Assembly: GCA_964588285.1 (NCBI GenBank)
Contig: CAZPNX010000009.1
Location: 28,199 to 92,198 of the forward strand
Reading direction: 5' to 3'
DNA length: 64,000 nt
Source of the DNA: CAZPNX01 sp964588285
GTDB taxonomy: Bacteria > Edwardsbacteria > AC1 > EtOH8
A program made the position numbers and the translations under genes. Position 1 is the stretch's first letter, and every line of letters starts with the position of its first letter. Positions 35,734 to 42,475 of the stretch are shown piece by piece. Below the pieces are notes generated by a model. That model ran no database searches. It saw nothing but the letters and a program-made list of their open reading frames with translations, and was not told the origin of the DNA.

Positions 35734-36080
35734 TGCCCCTCCCTGCAAAAGCCCGCCCCGGCTCGAAAAAAACCGCCAAACCAGGCCATCTAAACGGCAA
35801 CGGACACTGCCTGCGGATGCTGGGGGTCCTGTCGGATTATCTCGACCGCCGGGAAAAAATCCGCCTCTGCCGCCGGGTGGAGGAGCATCTAAAGGAATGC
35901 CCCGAGTGCCGGATGTATGTGGACACCCTGAAAAAAACGGTGGTGCTCTATCGGAGCCTGGGTGACGAGAAGGTGCCGGGGCCTGTCCAAAAAAGGCTTT
36001 TCAAGACCATCCGTCTTGCCGAGATAAAGTCGGAAGAAAACGACCTTAACGGGGGCAGATCGCTCCGGAAGAAAAAATGA
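35733..36080 (+). CDS. RsrA-like zinc-binding anti-sigma factor
   Basis: A 115-residue soluble protein with the zinc anti-sigma motif HX3CX2C (H52, C56, C59) and an upstream C26 exactly 26 residues before the histidine. RsrA of Streptomyces has C11, H37, C41 and C44 with the same spacing; there oxidation to a disulfide releases SigR. A further C46 lies in the helix between. No membrane helix follows, so it should be cytoplasmic. The basic first 18 residues and basic C-terminal tail (RSLRKKK) are unusual. By position it binds the ECF sigma factor encoded immediately upstream. Confidence 0.75.
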   Translation: MPLPAKARPGSKKTAKPGHLNGNGHCLRMLGVLSDYLDRREKIRLCRRVEEHLKECPECRMYVDTLKKTVVLYRSLGDEKVPGPVQKRLFKTIRLAEIKSEENDLNGGRSLRKKK

Positions 36081-36114
36081 AACATAAAAATCAGCGAACT
36101 AAAAGGAGAATCAA

Positions 36115-36441
36115 ATGTCAGTAATCACGCTGAGCGACGACAACTTCGACCAGGAGGTTTTAAAGTCAGACCTGCCGGTTTTGGTTGACTTCTGGGCGGC
36201 CTGGTGCGGCCCCTGCCGCATGGTGGCTCCGATAATTGAGGATCTGGCCGGAGAATACGCCGGCAAGGTAAAATTCGCCAAGCTGGACGTGGACGCCAAT
36301 CCCCGCATGGCCTCCCAGTTCAATATCCGCAGCATCCCCAACATGATCGTCTTCAAAGGCGGCCGCCCGGTGGATTCCTTGGTCGGCGCTATGCCCAAGG
36401 CGGCCATTGCCCAAAGGCTGGACGAAGCCATATCCCGTTAA
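36115..36441 (+). CDS. trxA: Thioredoxin
   Basis: A 108-residue classical thioredoxin with active site WCGPC in FWAAWCGPCRMVAP near residues 26-38, the cis-proline in RSIPNMIVF near 75 and the glycine patch. It is a cytoplasmic disulfide reductase, reduced by the thioredoxin reductase encoded 0.7 kb downstream. It follows the sigma/anti-sigma pair by 34 bp with AAGGAG before the ATG. Confidence 0.95.
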   Translation: MSVITLSDDNFDQEVLKSDLPVLVDFWAAWCGPCRMVAPIIEDLAGEYAGKVKFAKLDVDANPRMASQFNIRSIPNMIVFKGGRPVDSLVGAMPKAAIAQRLDEAISR

Positions 36442-36461
36442 AATTTCTGAAAGGACAGATC

Positions 36462-36659
36462 ATGAAGCGCAATGAGGGTCCCATCGACAGGTTTATCAGG
36501 GCCATTATAGGTTTGGCCTTGATAGCTGTCTCCTTTGCCGCCGCCGGCGCCGTCAAAATCGTCCTGATAGTCATCGGGGCCGTGGCCTTGGTGACCGCAG
36601 CCACCGGCTTTTGCCTGCTCTACACCCTGCTTGGCATCGACACCTCAAAAAAGAAGTGA
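36462..36659 (+). CDS. DUF2892 (YgaP-like) small membrane protein
   Basis: 65 residues with the DUF2892 pattern: MKRNEGPIDRFIRAIIGLAL, a hydrophobic hairpin of two helices (about 12-29 and 32-53), and TGFCLLYTLLGIDT at the end. Members often occur beside rhodaneses or thioredoxins. Their role is unknown. It lies 20 bp after trxA with AAGGACAG upstream. Confidence 0.85.
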   Translation: MKRNEGPIDRFIRAIIGLALIAVSFAAAGAVKIVLIVIGAVALVTAATGFCLLYTLLGIDTSKKK

Positions 36660-36671
36660 GACTTTTTCAGC

Positions 36672-36899
36672 ATGCCGTTATACGAATACATCTGCCCCTC
36701 CTGCGGCCTGAAGTTCGAGGAACTGAAGCGAATGGATGACCGCGGCTCGGCCCGGTGTCCAAAATGCGGCGCCTCCGCCGAAAAAGCTCTTTCATCCTTT
36801 GCCGCAGTTGTCGGCACCGGATGTTCTTCAGGAGGCGAATGCGGTTCCGACGCGGGATCATGTTGTTCCGCCGGGGGCAGCTGCGGCTGCCAGGAATAG
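36672..36899 (+). CDS. FmdB-family zinc ribbon protein
   Basis: 75 residues starting MPLYEYICPSCGLKFEELKR, the FmdB signature, with the second zinc pair in CPKCGASAEKAL. The C-terminal tail is rich in G, S and C (seven cysteines in about 25 residues, including CC and CGC), which could bind metal or be oxidised. The function is unknown; the family is thought to be regulatory. It lies 12 bp after the DUF2892 gene. Confidence 0.85.
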   Translation: MPLYEYICPSCGLKFEELKRMDDRGSARCPKCGASAEKALSSFAAVVGTGCSSGGECGSDAGSCCSAGGSCGCQE

Positions 36900-36984
36900 A
36901 CGGCAAAGAAGCCGATTTCATAATAACATTCAGAACTAAAGTCTTGCATAATCATTTCCTGTATTCCTGGCTTCCTGATAGAAT

Positions 36985-37182
36985 ATGATCTCCATAAACC
37001 AAGATCTTTGTCCCAAGAACCACCGCTGCCCCACCATTCGGGTCTGCCCGGCCGGGGCCATCACCCAGCAGCCGGGCCAGGCTCCGGAGGTAAACCAGGC
37101 CAAGTGCACCGGCTGCGGCCGGTGTGTCCAAAGCTGCCGCGTTTTCACCTTAGAGCCGACAGCTTCCGTATCCACTAAATGA
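36985..37182 (+). CDS. Ferredoxin-like 4Fe-4S protein
   Basis: 65 residues. The C-terminal cluster site is a regular CX2CX2CX3C (CTGCGRCVQSC). The N-terminal one is irregular, with C9-X5-C15-X4-C20-P. Together they may hold two clusters. The stop overlaps the start of the thioredoxin reductase gene (ATGA), so the two are coupled. It may pass electrons to this reductase in place of NADPH, as in ferredoxin-dependent thioredoxin reductases of anaerobes; that is inference. Confidence 0.85.
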   Translation: MISINQDLCPKNHRCPTIRVCPAGAITQQPGQAPEVNQAKCTGCGRCVQSCRVFTLEPTASVSTK

Positions 37183-38108
37183 GCGAAACCGCCTTATACG
37201 ACCTGGTGATCGCCGGCGGCGGGCCGGCCGGGCTGACCGCCGGGCTCTATGCCGGACGCGGCGGCCTGCGGGCGGCCATAATCGAGAAACTGGCCCCGGG
37301 CGGGCTGATGGCAAACACCGAGCATATCGACAACTACCCCGGCTTTCCGGAAGGCATCTCCGGGTTCGACCTGGCCCAAAGGATGCGTGACCAGGCAGCC
37401 CGGTTCGGTGCCGAGATCGTTTCCGACGAGGCCATAGCTGTTGTTCCTGAAGCGAAATCGTTAGTCGTCTCCCTGACTTCCGGCAAAAGCCACCGCGCCA
37501 AGGCGGTGATCATAGCCACCGGCGCCTTTCCCAAGACCCTGGGAGTGTTGGGCGAACGCGAGCTTTTGGGCAAGGGCGTTTCCTATTGCGCCGTCTGCGA
37601 CGGAGCCTTTTTCAAGGGCCAGGAGGTGGCGGTCATCGGAGGCGGCGACTCGGCCGTTCAGGAAGCCGTCTACTTGGCCGGGATTTGCTCCAAGGTGACG
37701 GTTGTCCACCGGCGCTCCAGTCTGCGGGCGGCCGAATCCCTGCAGAAACTGGCTTTCAGGAACGACAGGATATCGTTCGCCTGGAACAGGACGGTGGCGG
37801 CCATCAATGGTCAGGAAGCGGTGACCGGCCTGCGGGTTATGGACAAGGAGAGCGGTTCCTACGAAGAAATTCCGGCCTCGGGCGTCTTCATCTACGTGGG
37901 CTACACCCCCAACAGCGCCGTGGTCAGGGATCTAGTGCGGCTGGATGAGAACGGCTATATCCTGACCGACGATAACCTGATGACCTCGGTGCCCGGCATC
38001 TTTGCCGCCGGCGACATCCGGCGCAAACTGGTGCGCCAGATATCCTCGGCCGTGGGCGACGGGGCCGCCGCCGCCGTGTCCGCCCAGAAGTATATCGAAA
38101 ACCTGTAG
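37179..38108 (+). CDS. trxB: Thioredoxin reductase-like flavoprotein
   Basis: A 309-residue flavoprotein with FAD-binding GGGPAGLTAG near 13-22, the redox disulfide CAVC at 137-140, a second dinucleotide site GGGDSAVQEA near 154 and the C-terminal FAD motif GIFAAGDIRR. The second site is followed by VVHRRSSLRAAESLQ, where NADPH-specific enzymes carry the HRR motif, so NADPH use is plausible. The direct coupling to a ferredoxin leaves the electron donor open. It would reduce the thioredoxin encoded upstream. Confidence 0.93.
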   Translation: MSETALYDLVIAGGGPAGLTAGLYAGRGGLRAAIIEKLAPGGLMANTEHIDNYPGFPEGISGFDLAQRMRDQAARFGAEIVSDEAIAVVPEAKSLVVSLTSGKSHRAKAVIIATGAFPKTLGVLGERELLGKGVSYCAVCDGAFFKGQEVAVIGGGDSAVQEAVYLAGICSKVTVVHRRSSLRAAESLQKLAFRNDRISFAWNRTVAAINGQEAVTGLRVMDKESGSYEEIPASGVFIYVGYTPNSAVVRDLVRLDENGYILTDDNLMTSVPGIFAAGDIRRKLVRQISSAVGDGAAAAVSAQKYIENL

Positions 38109-38110
38109 AT

Positions 38111-38254
38111 TACCCTGTCAACCTGAGTCCGGCACCATGCCTGGCAGTTTGAAGCGCTGCACTGAGAAAAGCCCCTTGTTTTGAAGCCGAAGTGGGTGAC
38201 GAACAGTTTCTTCATTTCTCAGCTTGCCAAGCATAGCGCCATCTCGGGATGACA
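38111..38254. repeat. Degenerate intergenic repeat between trxB and the superoxide reductase gene
   Basis: The 179 bp gap has no gene. It begins with GTCAACCTGAGTCC and ends with CTCGGGATGACA (38243-38254), the complement of TGTCATCCCGAG found inside rsmG at 58453-58464. This looks like an old copy of the same kind of dispersed element. The base-by-base relation needs an alignment. Confidence 0.4.
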
Positions 38255-38287
38255 ATGATCGTAATAACAAGTTATAAGGAGAAGATC

Positions 38288-38668
38288 ATGGCGGAACGCG
38301 AACAAGTCTACAAGTGCGAGCTGTGCGGAAACATTGTCGAGGTGCTGCACGGCGGCAAGGGCCAGCTGGTGTGCTGCGGACAGCCCATGAAGCTGGTAGT
38401 GGAGAATACGGTGGACGCCGCCAAGGAGAAGCACGTCCCGGTCATCGAGAAGATCGAAGGCGGCTGGCGGGTGACGGTGGGTTCGGTGGCCCACCCCATG
38501 GAGGAGAAGCACTACATAGAGTGGATCGCCCTCCACGCCGGCGAGCGGGTGCAACGTGTCTACCTCAGGCCCGGGGACAAGCCCCAGGCCGAGTTCTCGT
38601 GCAAAGCCGAGAAGGTGGCCGCCCGGGAGTACTGCAACCTCCACGGCCTGTGGATGGCGCGCAGTTGA
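38288..38668 (+). CDS. dfx: Desulfoferrodoxin (two-iron superoxide reductase)
   Basis: 126 residues. The N-terminal desulforedoxin-like iron site uses CELC and the vicinal CC in QLVCCGQPM. The superoxide reductase centre uses H in EKHVPVIE, the histidines of VAHPMEEKHYIEW and the C/H of CNLHGLW. It reduces superoxide to peroxide without making oxygen, typical of anaerobes. The ATG at 38288 follows AAGGAG; a start 13 codons upstream lacks a site and would add a non-conserved leader. Confidence 0.95.
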   Translation: MAEREQVYKCELCGNIVEVLHGGKGQLVCCGQPMKLVVENTVDAAKEKHVPVIEKIEGGWRVTVGSVAHPMEEKHYIEWIALHAGERVQRVYLRPGDKPQAEFSCKAEKVAAREYCNLHGLWMARS

Positions 38669-38691
38669 CCCCCGGATCATCAATAAGGAAG

Positions 38692-38715
38692 CCATGAACC
38701 CAAGAATATTCATGG
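38692..38715. promoter_or_regulatory. Inverted repeat between dfx and rubrerythrin
   Basis: CCATGAA (38692-38698) and TTCATGG (38709-38715) pair, and GGAA/TTCC extend the stem past a one-base bulge to 11 bp. CTTGTTT follows. It could be a weak terminator of dfx or an operator for rubrerythrin, whose start lies 43 bp on. No PerR box is recognisable. Confidence 0.4.
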
Positions 38716-38757
38716 TTCCCTTGTTTCCTGATAAATCACTTATGGAGAGCTAATAGA

Positions 38758-39333
38758 ATGAAGAGCCTCAAAGGCACCCAGACCGAGAAGAACCTCCTCA
38801 AGGCTTTCGCCGGCGAGTCCCAGGCCCGCAACCGCTACACCTACTTTGCCTCGGCCGCCCGCAAGGAGGGCTTCGAGCAGATCGCCAACATTTTTGCCGA
38901 GACCGCGGAGAACGAGAAGGAGCACGCCAAGGTCTTCTTCAAGCATCTGGAGGGCGGCGACGTCGAGATCACCGCCTCCTACCCGGCCGGCAAAATCGGC
39001 ACCACCAGGGAGAACCTGGAGGAGGCGGCCGCCGGCGAAAACATGGAATGGACCACCCTCTACGCCGACTTCGCCAAGACCGCCCAGGACGAGGGCTTCC
39101 CCGAAGTGGCCACAAGCTTCGAGCAGATCGCCAAGGTGGAGAAATTCCACGAGAGCCGTTACCGGAAGCTGATCGGAAACGTCGCCAACGGCGAGGTCTT
39201 CAAGAAAAAGGCCTCGGTCAAGTGGCACTGCATCAACTGCGGCTACGTCTACGAGGGGGCCGAGGCCCCCAAGCAGTGCCCGGCCTGCAAGCACCCCCAG
39301 GCCTTCTACGAGGTTCTGGCGGAAAACTTTTAG
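38758..39333 (+). CDS. rbr: Rubrerythrin
   Basis: 191 residues. It has an N-terminal four-helix di-iron domain with ligands in AFAGESQARNRY, FAETAENEKEHAK and EQIAKVEKFHESRY. A C-terminal rubredoxin-like domain has two CxxC pairs (CINCGYVYEG, CPACKHPQAFYEV). It reduces hydrogen peroxide with electrons from rubredoxin or NADH reductases. Next to superoxide reductase it completes the removal of superoxide to water. Confidence 0.96.
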   Translation: MKSLKGTQTEKNLLKAFAGESQARNRYTYFASAARKEGFEQIANIFAETAENEKEHAKVFFKHLEGGDVEITASYPAGKIGTTRENLEEAAAGENMEWTTLYADFAKTAQDEGFPEVATSFEQIAKVEKFHESRYRKLIGNVANGEVFKKKASVKWHCINCGYVYEGAEAPKQCPACKHPQAFYEVLAENF

Positions 39334-39380
39334 ACAGATGAAAAATATTGCATAAAAATCATATATTATTGCAAATGCCC

Positions 39381-39409
39381 TTGACCGGGCGCCCTTTTTA
39401 AGCTATTAT
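39381..39409 (+). promoter_or_regulatory. Promoter of the OsmC operon
   Basis: TTGACC (39381-39386), 17 bp, TATTAT (39404-39409), with a start about 20 nt before the OsmC ATG. The spacer begins with the palindrome GGGCGCCC. It indicates that the five genes from OsmC to the peroxiredoxin form a separate unit. Confidence 0.65.
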
Positions 39410-39434
39410 CTAGACGACAGATGGAAAGGCGATC

Positions 39435-39839
39435 ATGTCTTTGGTTTTAACTTGGGTCAAGGATCTCCAGTTTGTGGCCGCCGACGATGCCGGCCATGGA
39501 ATCGTCATCGAGTCCCGCAAGGAGGGGGTGCCGGCCGGGTTCACCCCCATGCAGCTGCTGCTGATATCGGCCGCCGGGTGCATGGCCATGGACGTGGTCT
39601 CCATCCTGAGGAAGAAGCGGCTGCCCCTGGAACAGTTCAGGGTGGAGATGCAGGGCGACCGAGCGGACTCACATCCCAAACGTTTCACCGAAATGCGTTT
39701 CGTCTACACCGCTGTCGGCAAGATCCCCCAGGCCGACCTGGACGAAGCCATCAGGATGTCCGAGGAGAAATACTGTTCGGTCTCGGCCACTCTCAAGAAC
39801 GCGCCCCGGATGATCATCGAGGGCCGGGTGGCCCAATGA
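39435..39839 (+). CDS. OsmC/Ohr-family protein
   Basis: 134 residues with both redox cysteines of the OsmC fold: the first in ISAAGCMAMDVVSIL near residue 49, the second in SEEKYCSVSATL. The family reduces organic hydroperoxides through these cysteines. It starts with ATG after AAAGGCGATC. The stop overlaps the next start (ATGATG), so translation is coupled. Confidence 0.9.
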   Translation: MSLVLTWVKDLQFVAADDAGHGIVIESRKEGVPAGFTPMQLLLISAAGCMAMDVVSILRKKRLPLEQFRVEMQGDRADSHPKRFTEMRFVYTAVGKIPQADLDEAIRMSEEKYCSVSATLKNAPRMIIEGRVAQ

Positions 39840-40012
39840 TGAGCCCGGTTGCAAAAGTAATTTTGGGCGTGGCGGCCGGAGCAATCGTTGGCTTTCTCTA
39901 TTACCGGCTGATCGGCTGCCGCAGCGGGGCCTGCCCCATCGCCGGCAACCCCTGGATCTCCACCGGTTGGTGGGCCCTCATCGGCGGCCTGCTGGCCTCT
40001 GGCTTAAAATAA
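39836..40012 (+). CDS. Small DUF6132-like membrane protein
   Basis: 58 residues (start 39836 or 39839) with two hydrophobic segments joined by a loop containing GCRSGACPIAGNP. This pattern, including the loop and the ending (WWALIGGLLAS), matches small membrane proteins usually found beside thioredoxin or rhodanese genes. The start overlaps the OsmC stop. Two cysteines facing the envelope could take part in thiol exchange. Confidence 0.7.
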   Translation: MMSPVAKVILGVAAGAIVGFLYYRLIGCRSGACPIAGNPWISTGWWALIGGLLASGLK

Positions 40013-40035
40013 TAAAACAAAGCACAGGAGAAAAG

Positions 40036-40548
40036 ATGAAAAGGCTGATCCCCCTGGCCCTCATGCTCACCGTTTTGCTTCCGGCCATCTCTTGCGCCGG
40101 AAACAAGAAGGCCCCGGTTCCGGCCGGATCGGTAAATTTCGCCCAGTCCGCCTTCAAGGCCTCCTTCGAGCAGGCCCAGCGCGAAGGCAAATTCGTGATG
40201 GTGGATTTCTACACCGAGTGGTGCAAATGGTGCAAGGTGCTGGACGAGAAGACCTACCCCGACCCGGCCGTGAAGAAGATAATGGACGAAAGCTTCGTCT
40301 TCGAGAAGTACAATCCTGAGGAGGCCCCGTCCTTCACCCATGACGGCAAGAACTACGGCGGGGCCGATGTGGCCAAGGCCTTCAATGTCCGGGGATATCC
40401 CACGGTGCTGTTCATGGAGAAGGACGGAACGGTTATCGGCGCTCTGCCCGGTTTCGTTCCTCCCGAGGTCTTCGTCAAAATACTGGGTTTCATCACCAGC
40501 AGGGAGTACCAGAAGACCAAGTTCGACGACTTTTTGAATTCGCTTTAG
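40036..40548 (+). CDS. Thioredoxin-fold lipoprotein
   Basis: 170 residues. The ATG at 40036 follows AGGAG and starts a lipoprotein signal ending LPAISC. A thioredoxin-like domain follows with the active site WCKWC (DFYTEWCKWCKVLDEKTYPD), as in DsbD-C/TlpA-like or thioredoxin_7 proteins, and a cis-proline in VRGYPTVLFM. It is probably anchored to a membrane facing the periplasm and keeps envelope thiols reduced. It needs an electron source across the membrane; the flanking small cysteine-bearing membrane proteins are candidates. Confidence 0.85.
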   Translation: MKRLIPLALMLTVLLPAISCAGNKKAPVPAGSVNFAQSAFKASFEQAQREGKFVMVDFYTEWCKWCKVLDEKTYPDPAVKKIMDESFVFEKYNPEEAPSFTHDGKNYGGADVAKAFNVRGYPTVLFMEKDGTVIGALPGFVPPEVFVKILGFITSREYQKTKFDDFLNSL

Positions 40549-40549
40549 C

Positions 40550-40690
40550 ATGAAGCTAAGGAGCCGCCTAGCCGCCGCCCTGTTGATCCTGGCCTTTGCC
40601 GCCATGCTGCGCGGTCTGGTCCGGGGCGAACTGAAGCCTCTTTACATGAACGCCGTGGCTGTCTGCTACTCCTGCATCGGGCTTGAGTGA
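40550..40690 (+). CDS. CD1871A-like tiny CXXC-motif protein
   Basis: 46 residues: a basic start, one hydrophobic helix (LAAALLILAFAAML), then RGELKPLYMNAVAVCYSCIGLE at the end. The final pattern (RGE, hydrophobic, C..CIGL) matches the small CD1871A-type CXXC proteins often found beside membrane 4Fe-4S or thioredoxin-like genes. It lies one base after the lipoprotein gene, so it is in the same operon. Its role is unknown; a thiol relay is a reasonable guess. Confidence 0.72.
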   Translation: MKLRSRLAAALLILAFAAMLRGLVRGELKPLYMNAVAVCYSCIGLE

Positions 40691-40724
40691 TAATCGAGGT
40701 TACACCGTCCGAAAGGATAGTATA

Positions 40725-41183
40725 ATGGCTGCACTAAGGATAGGCTCACGGGCCCCGGATTTCACCCTTAATGACCAGCACAACAGCGGGTTCACGCTCT
40801 CCGGCTTCAGGGGCCGCAAGGTCCTCCTCTCCTGGCATCCTCTGGCCTTCACCAAAATCTGCGCCCGGCAGATGCAGGCCCTGGAGAAGAACATGACGCG
40901 TCTTGAGAAGCTGAAAATCGTGCCGGTCGGCCTCAGCGTGGACGCCGTGCCCAGCAAGCACGCCTGGGCCAAGGCCATTAGGGTGAAACAGCTCCGGATG
41001 CTTTCCGACTTTTGGCCGCACGGCGCCGTCGCCGAAAAATACGGCCTTTTCAGGAAGGAGGGTTTTTCGGAGCGGGCCAATGTGCTGATAGACGAAAATG
41101 GCCGAATAGCCTGGATTAAGGTTTATCCCATAAAGGAGCTGCCGGACATCGAGGAAGTGCTCCGGGCCGCCTCCAGCCGCTAA
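40725..41183 (+). CDS. Peroxiredoxin (AhpC/TSA family)
   Basis: 152 residues with a thioredoxin-fold peroxiredoxin pattern (APDFTLNDQ, FRGRKVLLSWHPLAFT). The peroxidatic cysteine sits in the motif PLAFTKIC (PxxxTxxC). No clear resolving cysteine is seen, so it is 1-Cys-like or resolved by a partner. The ATG at 40725 follows AAAGGATAG; the open frame extends 14 codons into the previous gene. It ends the redox island, before a bidirectional terminator. Confidence 0.9.
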   Translation: MAALRIGSRAPDFTLNDQHNSGFTLSGFRGRKVLLSWHPLAFTKICARQMQALEKNMTRLEKLKIVPVGLSVDAVPSKHAWAKAIRVKQLRMLSDFWPHGAVAEKYGLFRKEGFSERANVLIDENGRIAWIKVYPIKELPDIEEVLRAASSR

Positions 41184-41190
41184 AGTAAAA

Positions 41191-41211
41191 AGCCCCGATT
41201 TCATCGGGGCT
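41191..41211. terminator. Bidirectional terminator between peroxiredoxin and phosphatase genes
   Basis: AGCCCCGAT (41191-41199), TTC loop, ATCGGGGCT (41203-41211), flanked by AAAA on the left and TTCG on the right. It serves the converging peroxiredoxin (plus) and phosphatase-like (minus) genes. Confidence 0.85.
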
Positions 41212-41232
41212 TTCGTGCCTTTATACGTTTGC

Positions 41233-41826
41233 TTATGGCGTCTCTCCGGCCTGACCCTTTGGCCTGATGCCGGCCTCGACCCGAAGTTTTTCGACATTCA
41301 GCCTTTGGAACCATCTCGGCAGGTTCTTCCAGATGCGGTGGTAACCAAAACCGCCCTGGGTCATCTCACGCAAGGCTTCCCTCTTGGTCCAGCCCTGAAC
41401 CGCGGTCCGGTAGACGGCCACCATGGCCCCGGTGCGGTCGGCCCCGTGCTGACAGTGGACCAAAACCGGGGTCAGGGCCGTGTCGGCAACGATCCGAAGA
41501 AACCTGATGGCGTCCCGCCGCTCCGGGTACCAGGCCTGCATGGGAATGTGGATATAATTGAGGCCCGAGGCTCCGATCTCTTCCCTGTCCGAATGGAAGG
41601 TCCTCAGGTTTACCACGGTGCGCACCCCCAGCTTTTTGAGGTTCTCCATCCCCTGGGCGGTGGGCTGAGCGCTGCGGTATAGCTCCTGGCTCACCTGGTG
41701 GAGGTTCGGCACACCTTCGACCTCGATCCTTTGGGCCCAGGCTTTAGGCCGGTCGGCCGGCTGGCCTGAGGCGTACACCGCCAAGGCCAGGGAAGTTAGT
41801 ATTACGGCGGAGCCGATTTGTTTCAT
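41233..41826 (-). CDS. Exported dual-specificity/tyrosine phosphatase-like protein
   Basis: 197 residues with a signal peptide (MKQIGSAVILTSLALAVYASG). The phosphatase loop HCQHGADRTG matches HCX5R(S/T), with a preceding general-acid-type region (IPMQAWYP). The N-terminal part, LYRSAQPTAQGMENLKKLGVRTVVNLR, is the usual start of this protein and inositol-phosphate phosphatase family. Export suggests an extracytoplasmic substrate such as phytate or a surface phosphoprotein. GAGGAA precedes the ATG. Confidence 0.88.
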   Translation of the reverse strand: MKQIGSAVILTSLALAVYASGQPADRPKAWAQRIEVEGVPNLHQVSQELYRSAQPTAQGMENLKKLGVRTVVNLRTFHSDREEIGASGLNYIHIPMQAWYPERRDAIRFLRIVADTALTPVLVHCQHGADRTGAMVAVYRTAVQGWTKREALREMTQGGFGYHRIWKNLPRWFQRLNVEKLRVEAGIRPKGQAGETP

Positions 41827-41853
41827 TTCCTCATTTCCTCTTTTACGGACATC

Positions 41854-41882
41854 ATTTTATGCCGGCCTAATCGACTTGTCAA
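41854..41882 (-). promoter_or_regulatory. Promoter of the phosphatase-like gene
   Basis: On the minus strand TTGACA (41877-41882), 17 bp, TAAAAT (41854-41859), with a start about 20 nt before the ATG at 41826. It overlaps the leader of the divergent nitroreductase gene. Confidence 0.75.
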
Positions 41883-41905
41883 CAGAAATCAAGAAGGAAC
41901 TGAAT

Positions 41906-42463
41906 ATGGACGTAAAAACCGCCATCCTGACCCGCCGCGCCTATCGCTCGCTGGCGCCGGCTGAGATTAAAGAGGAACTGGTGCGCGACCTGGCTGAGTG
42001 CGCCTCGCTGGCGCCTTCGTGCTTCAATAAGCAGCCATGGCGTTTCGTCTTCGTCTTTGACCCGAAACGGCTGCAAGAGATGCGGGAGTCGATGAGCCCC
42101 GGCAACGAATGGACCCACCAGGCCTCCCTGATAGTCGCCGTCTGCACCAAGAAGGAGCTTGACTGCGTGATGAAGGACGGCCGGGAGTACGCCCTGTTCG
42201 ACACCGGCCTGGCCACGGCTTTCCTGATTCTCCGGGCCACCGAGCTGGGGTTGGTGGCCCATCCCATAGCCGGATACGATCCGGCCAAGGTAAAAGCCCT
42301 GTTGTCAATCCCTGAAGACCTGACGGTCATCGCCTTGGTCAATCTGGGGAGAAAGGCCGCGGAGATAAACCCCGGGCTGCCGGACTGGGCGGCGGCCGCG
42401 GAAAAGGCGCGGCCGGAGAGGCTGCCGTTGGGAAAATACGCCTTCTTCAATTACTACCAATAG
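41906..42463 (+). CDS. Nitroreductase-family FMN oxidoreductase
   Basis: 185 residues with the nitroreductase fold: TRRAYRSLAPAEI at the N-terminus, the FMN contact SLAPSCFNKQPWRFV near 40, a middle GLATAFLILRATELGLVAHPI and a C-terminal GRK. The family reduces nitro compounds, quinones or flavins with NAD(P)H. The ATG at 41906 follows AGAAGGA; a TTG ten codons upstream is less likely. The metallophosphoesterase gene begins 12 bp on. Confidence 0.92.
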   Translation: MDVKTAILTRRAYRSLAPAEIKEELVRDLAECASLAPSCFNKQPWRFVFVFDPKRLQEMRESMSPGNEWTHQASLIVAVCTKKELDCVMKDGREYALFDTGLATAFLILRATELGLVAHPIAGYDPAKVKALLSIPEDLTVIALVNLGRKAAEINPGLPDWAAAAEKARPERLPLGKYAFFNYYQ

Positions 42464-42475
42464 GCCCCGGCCGAC

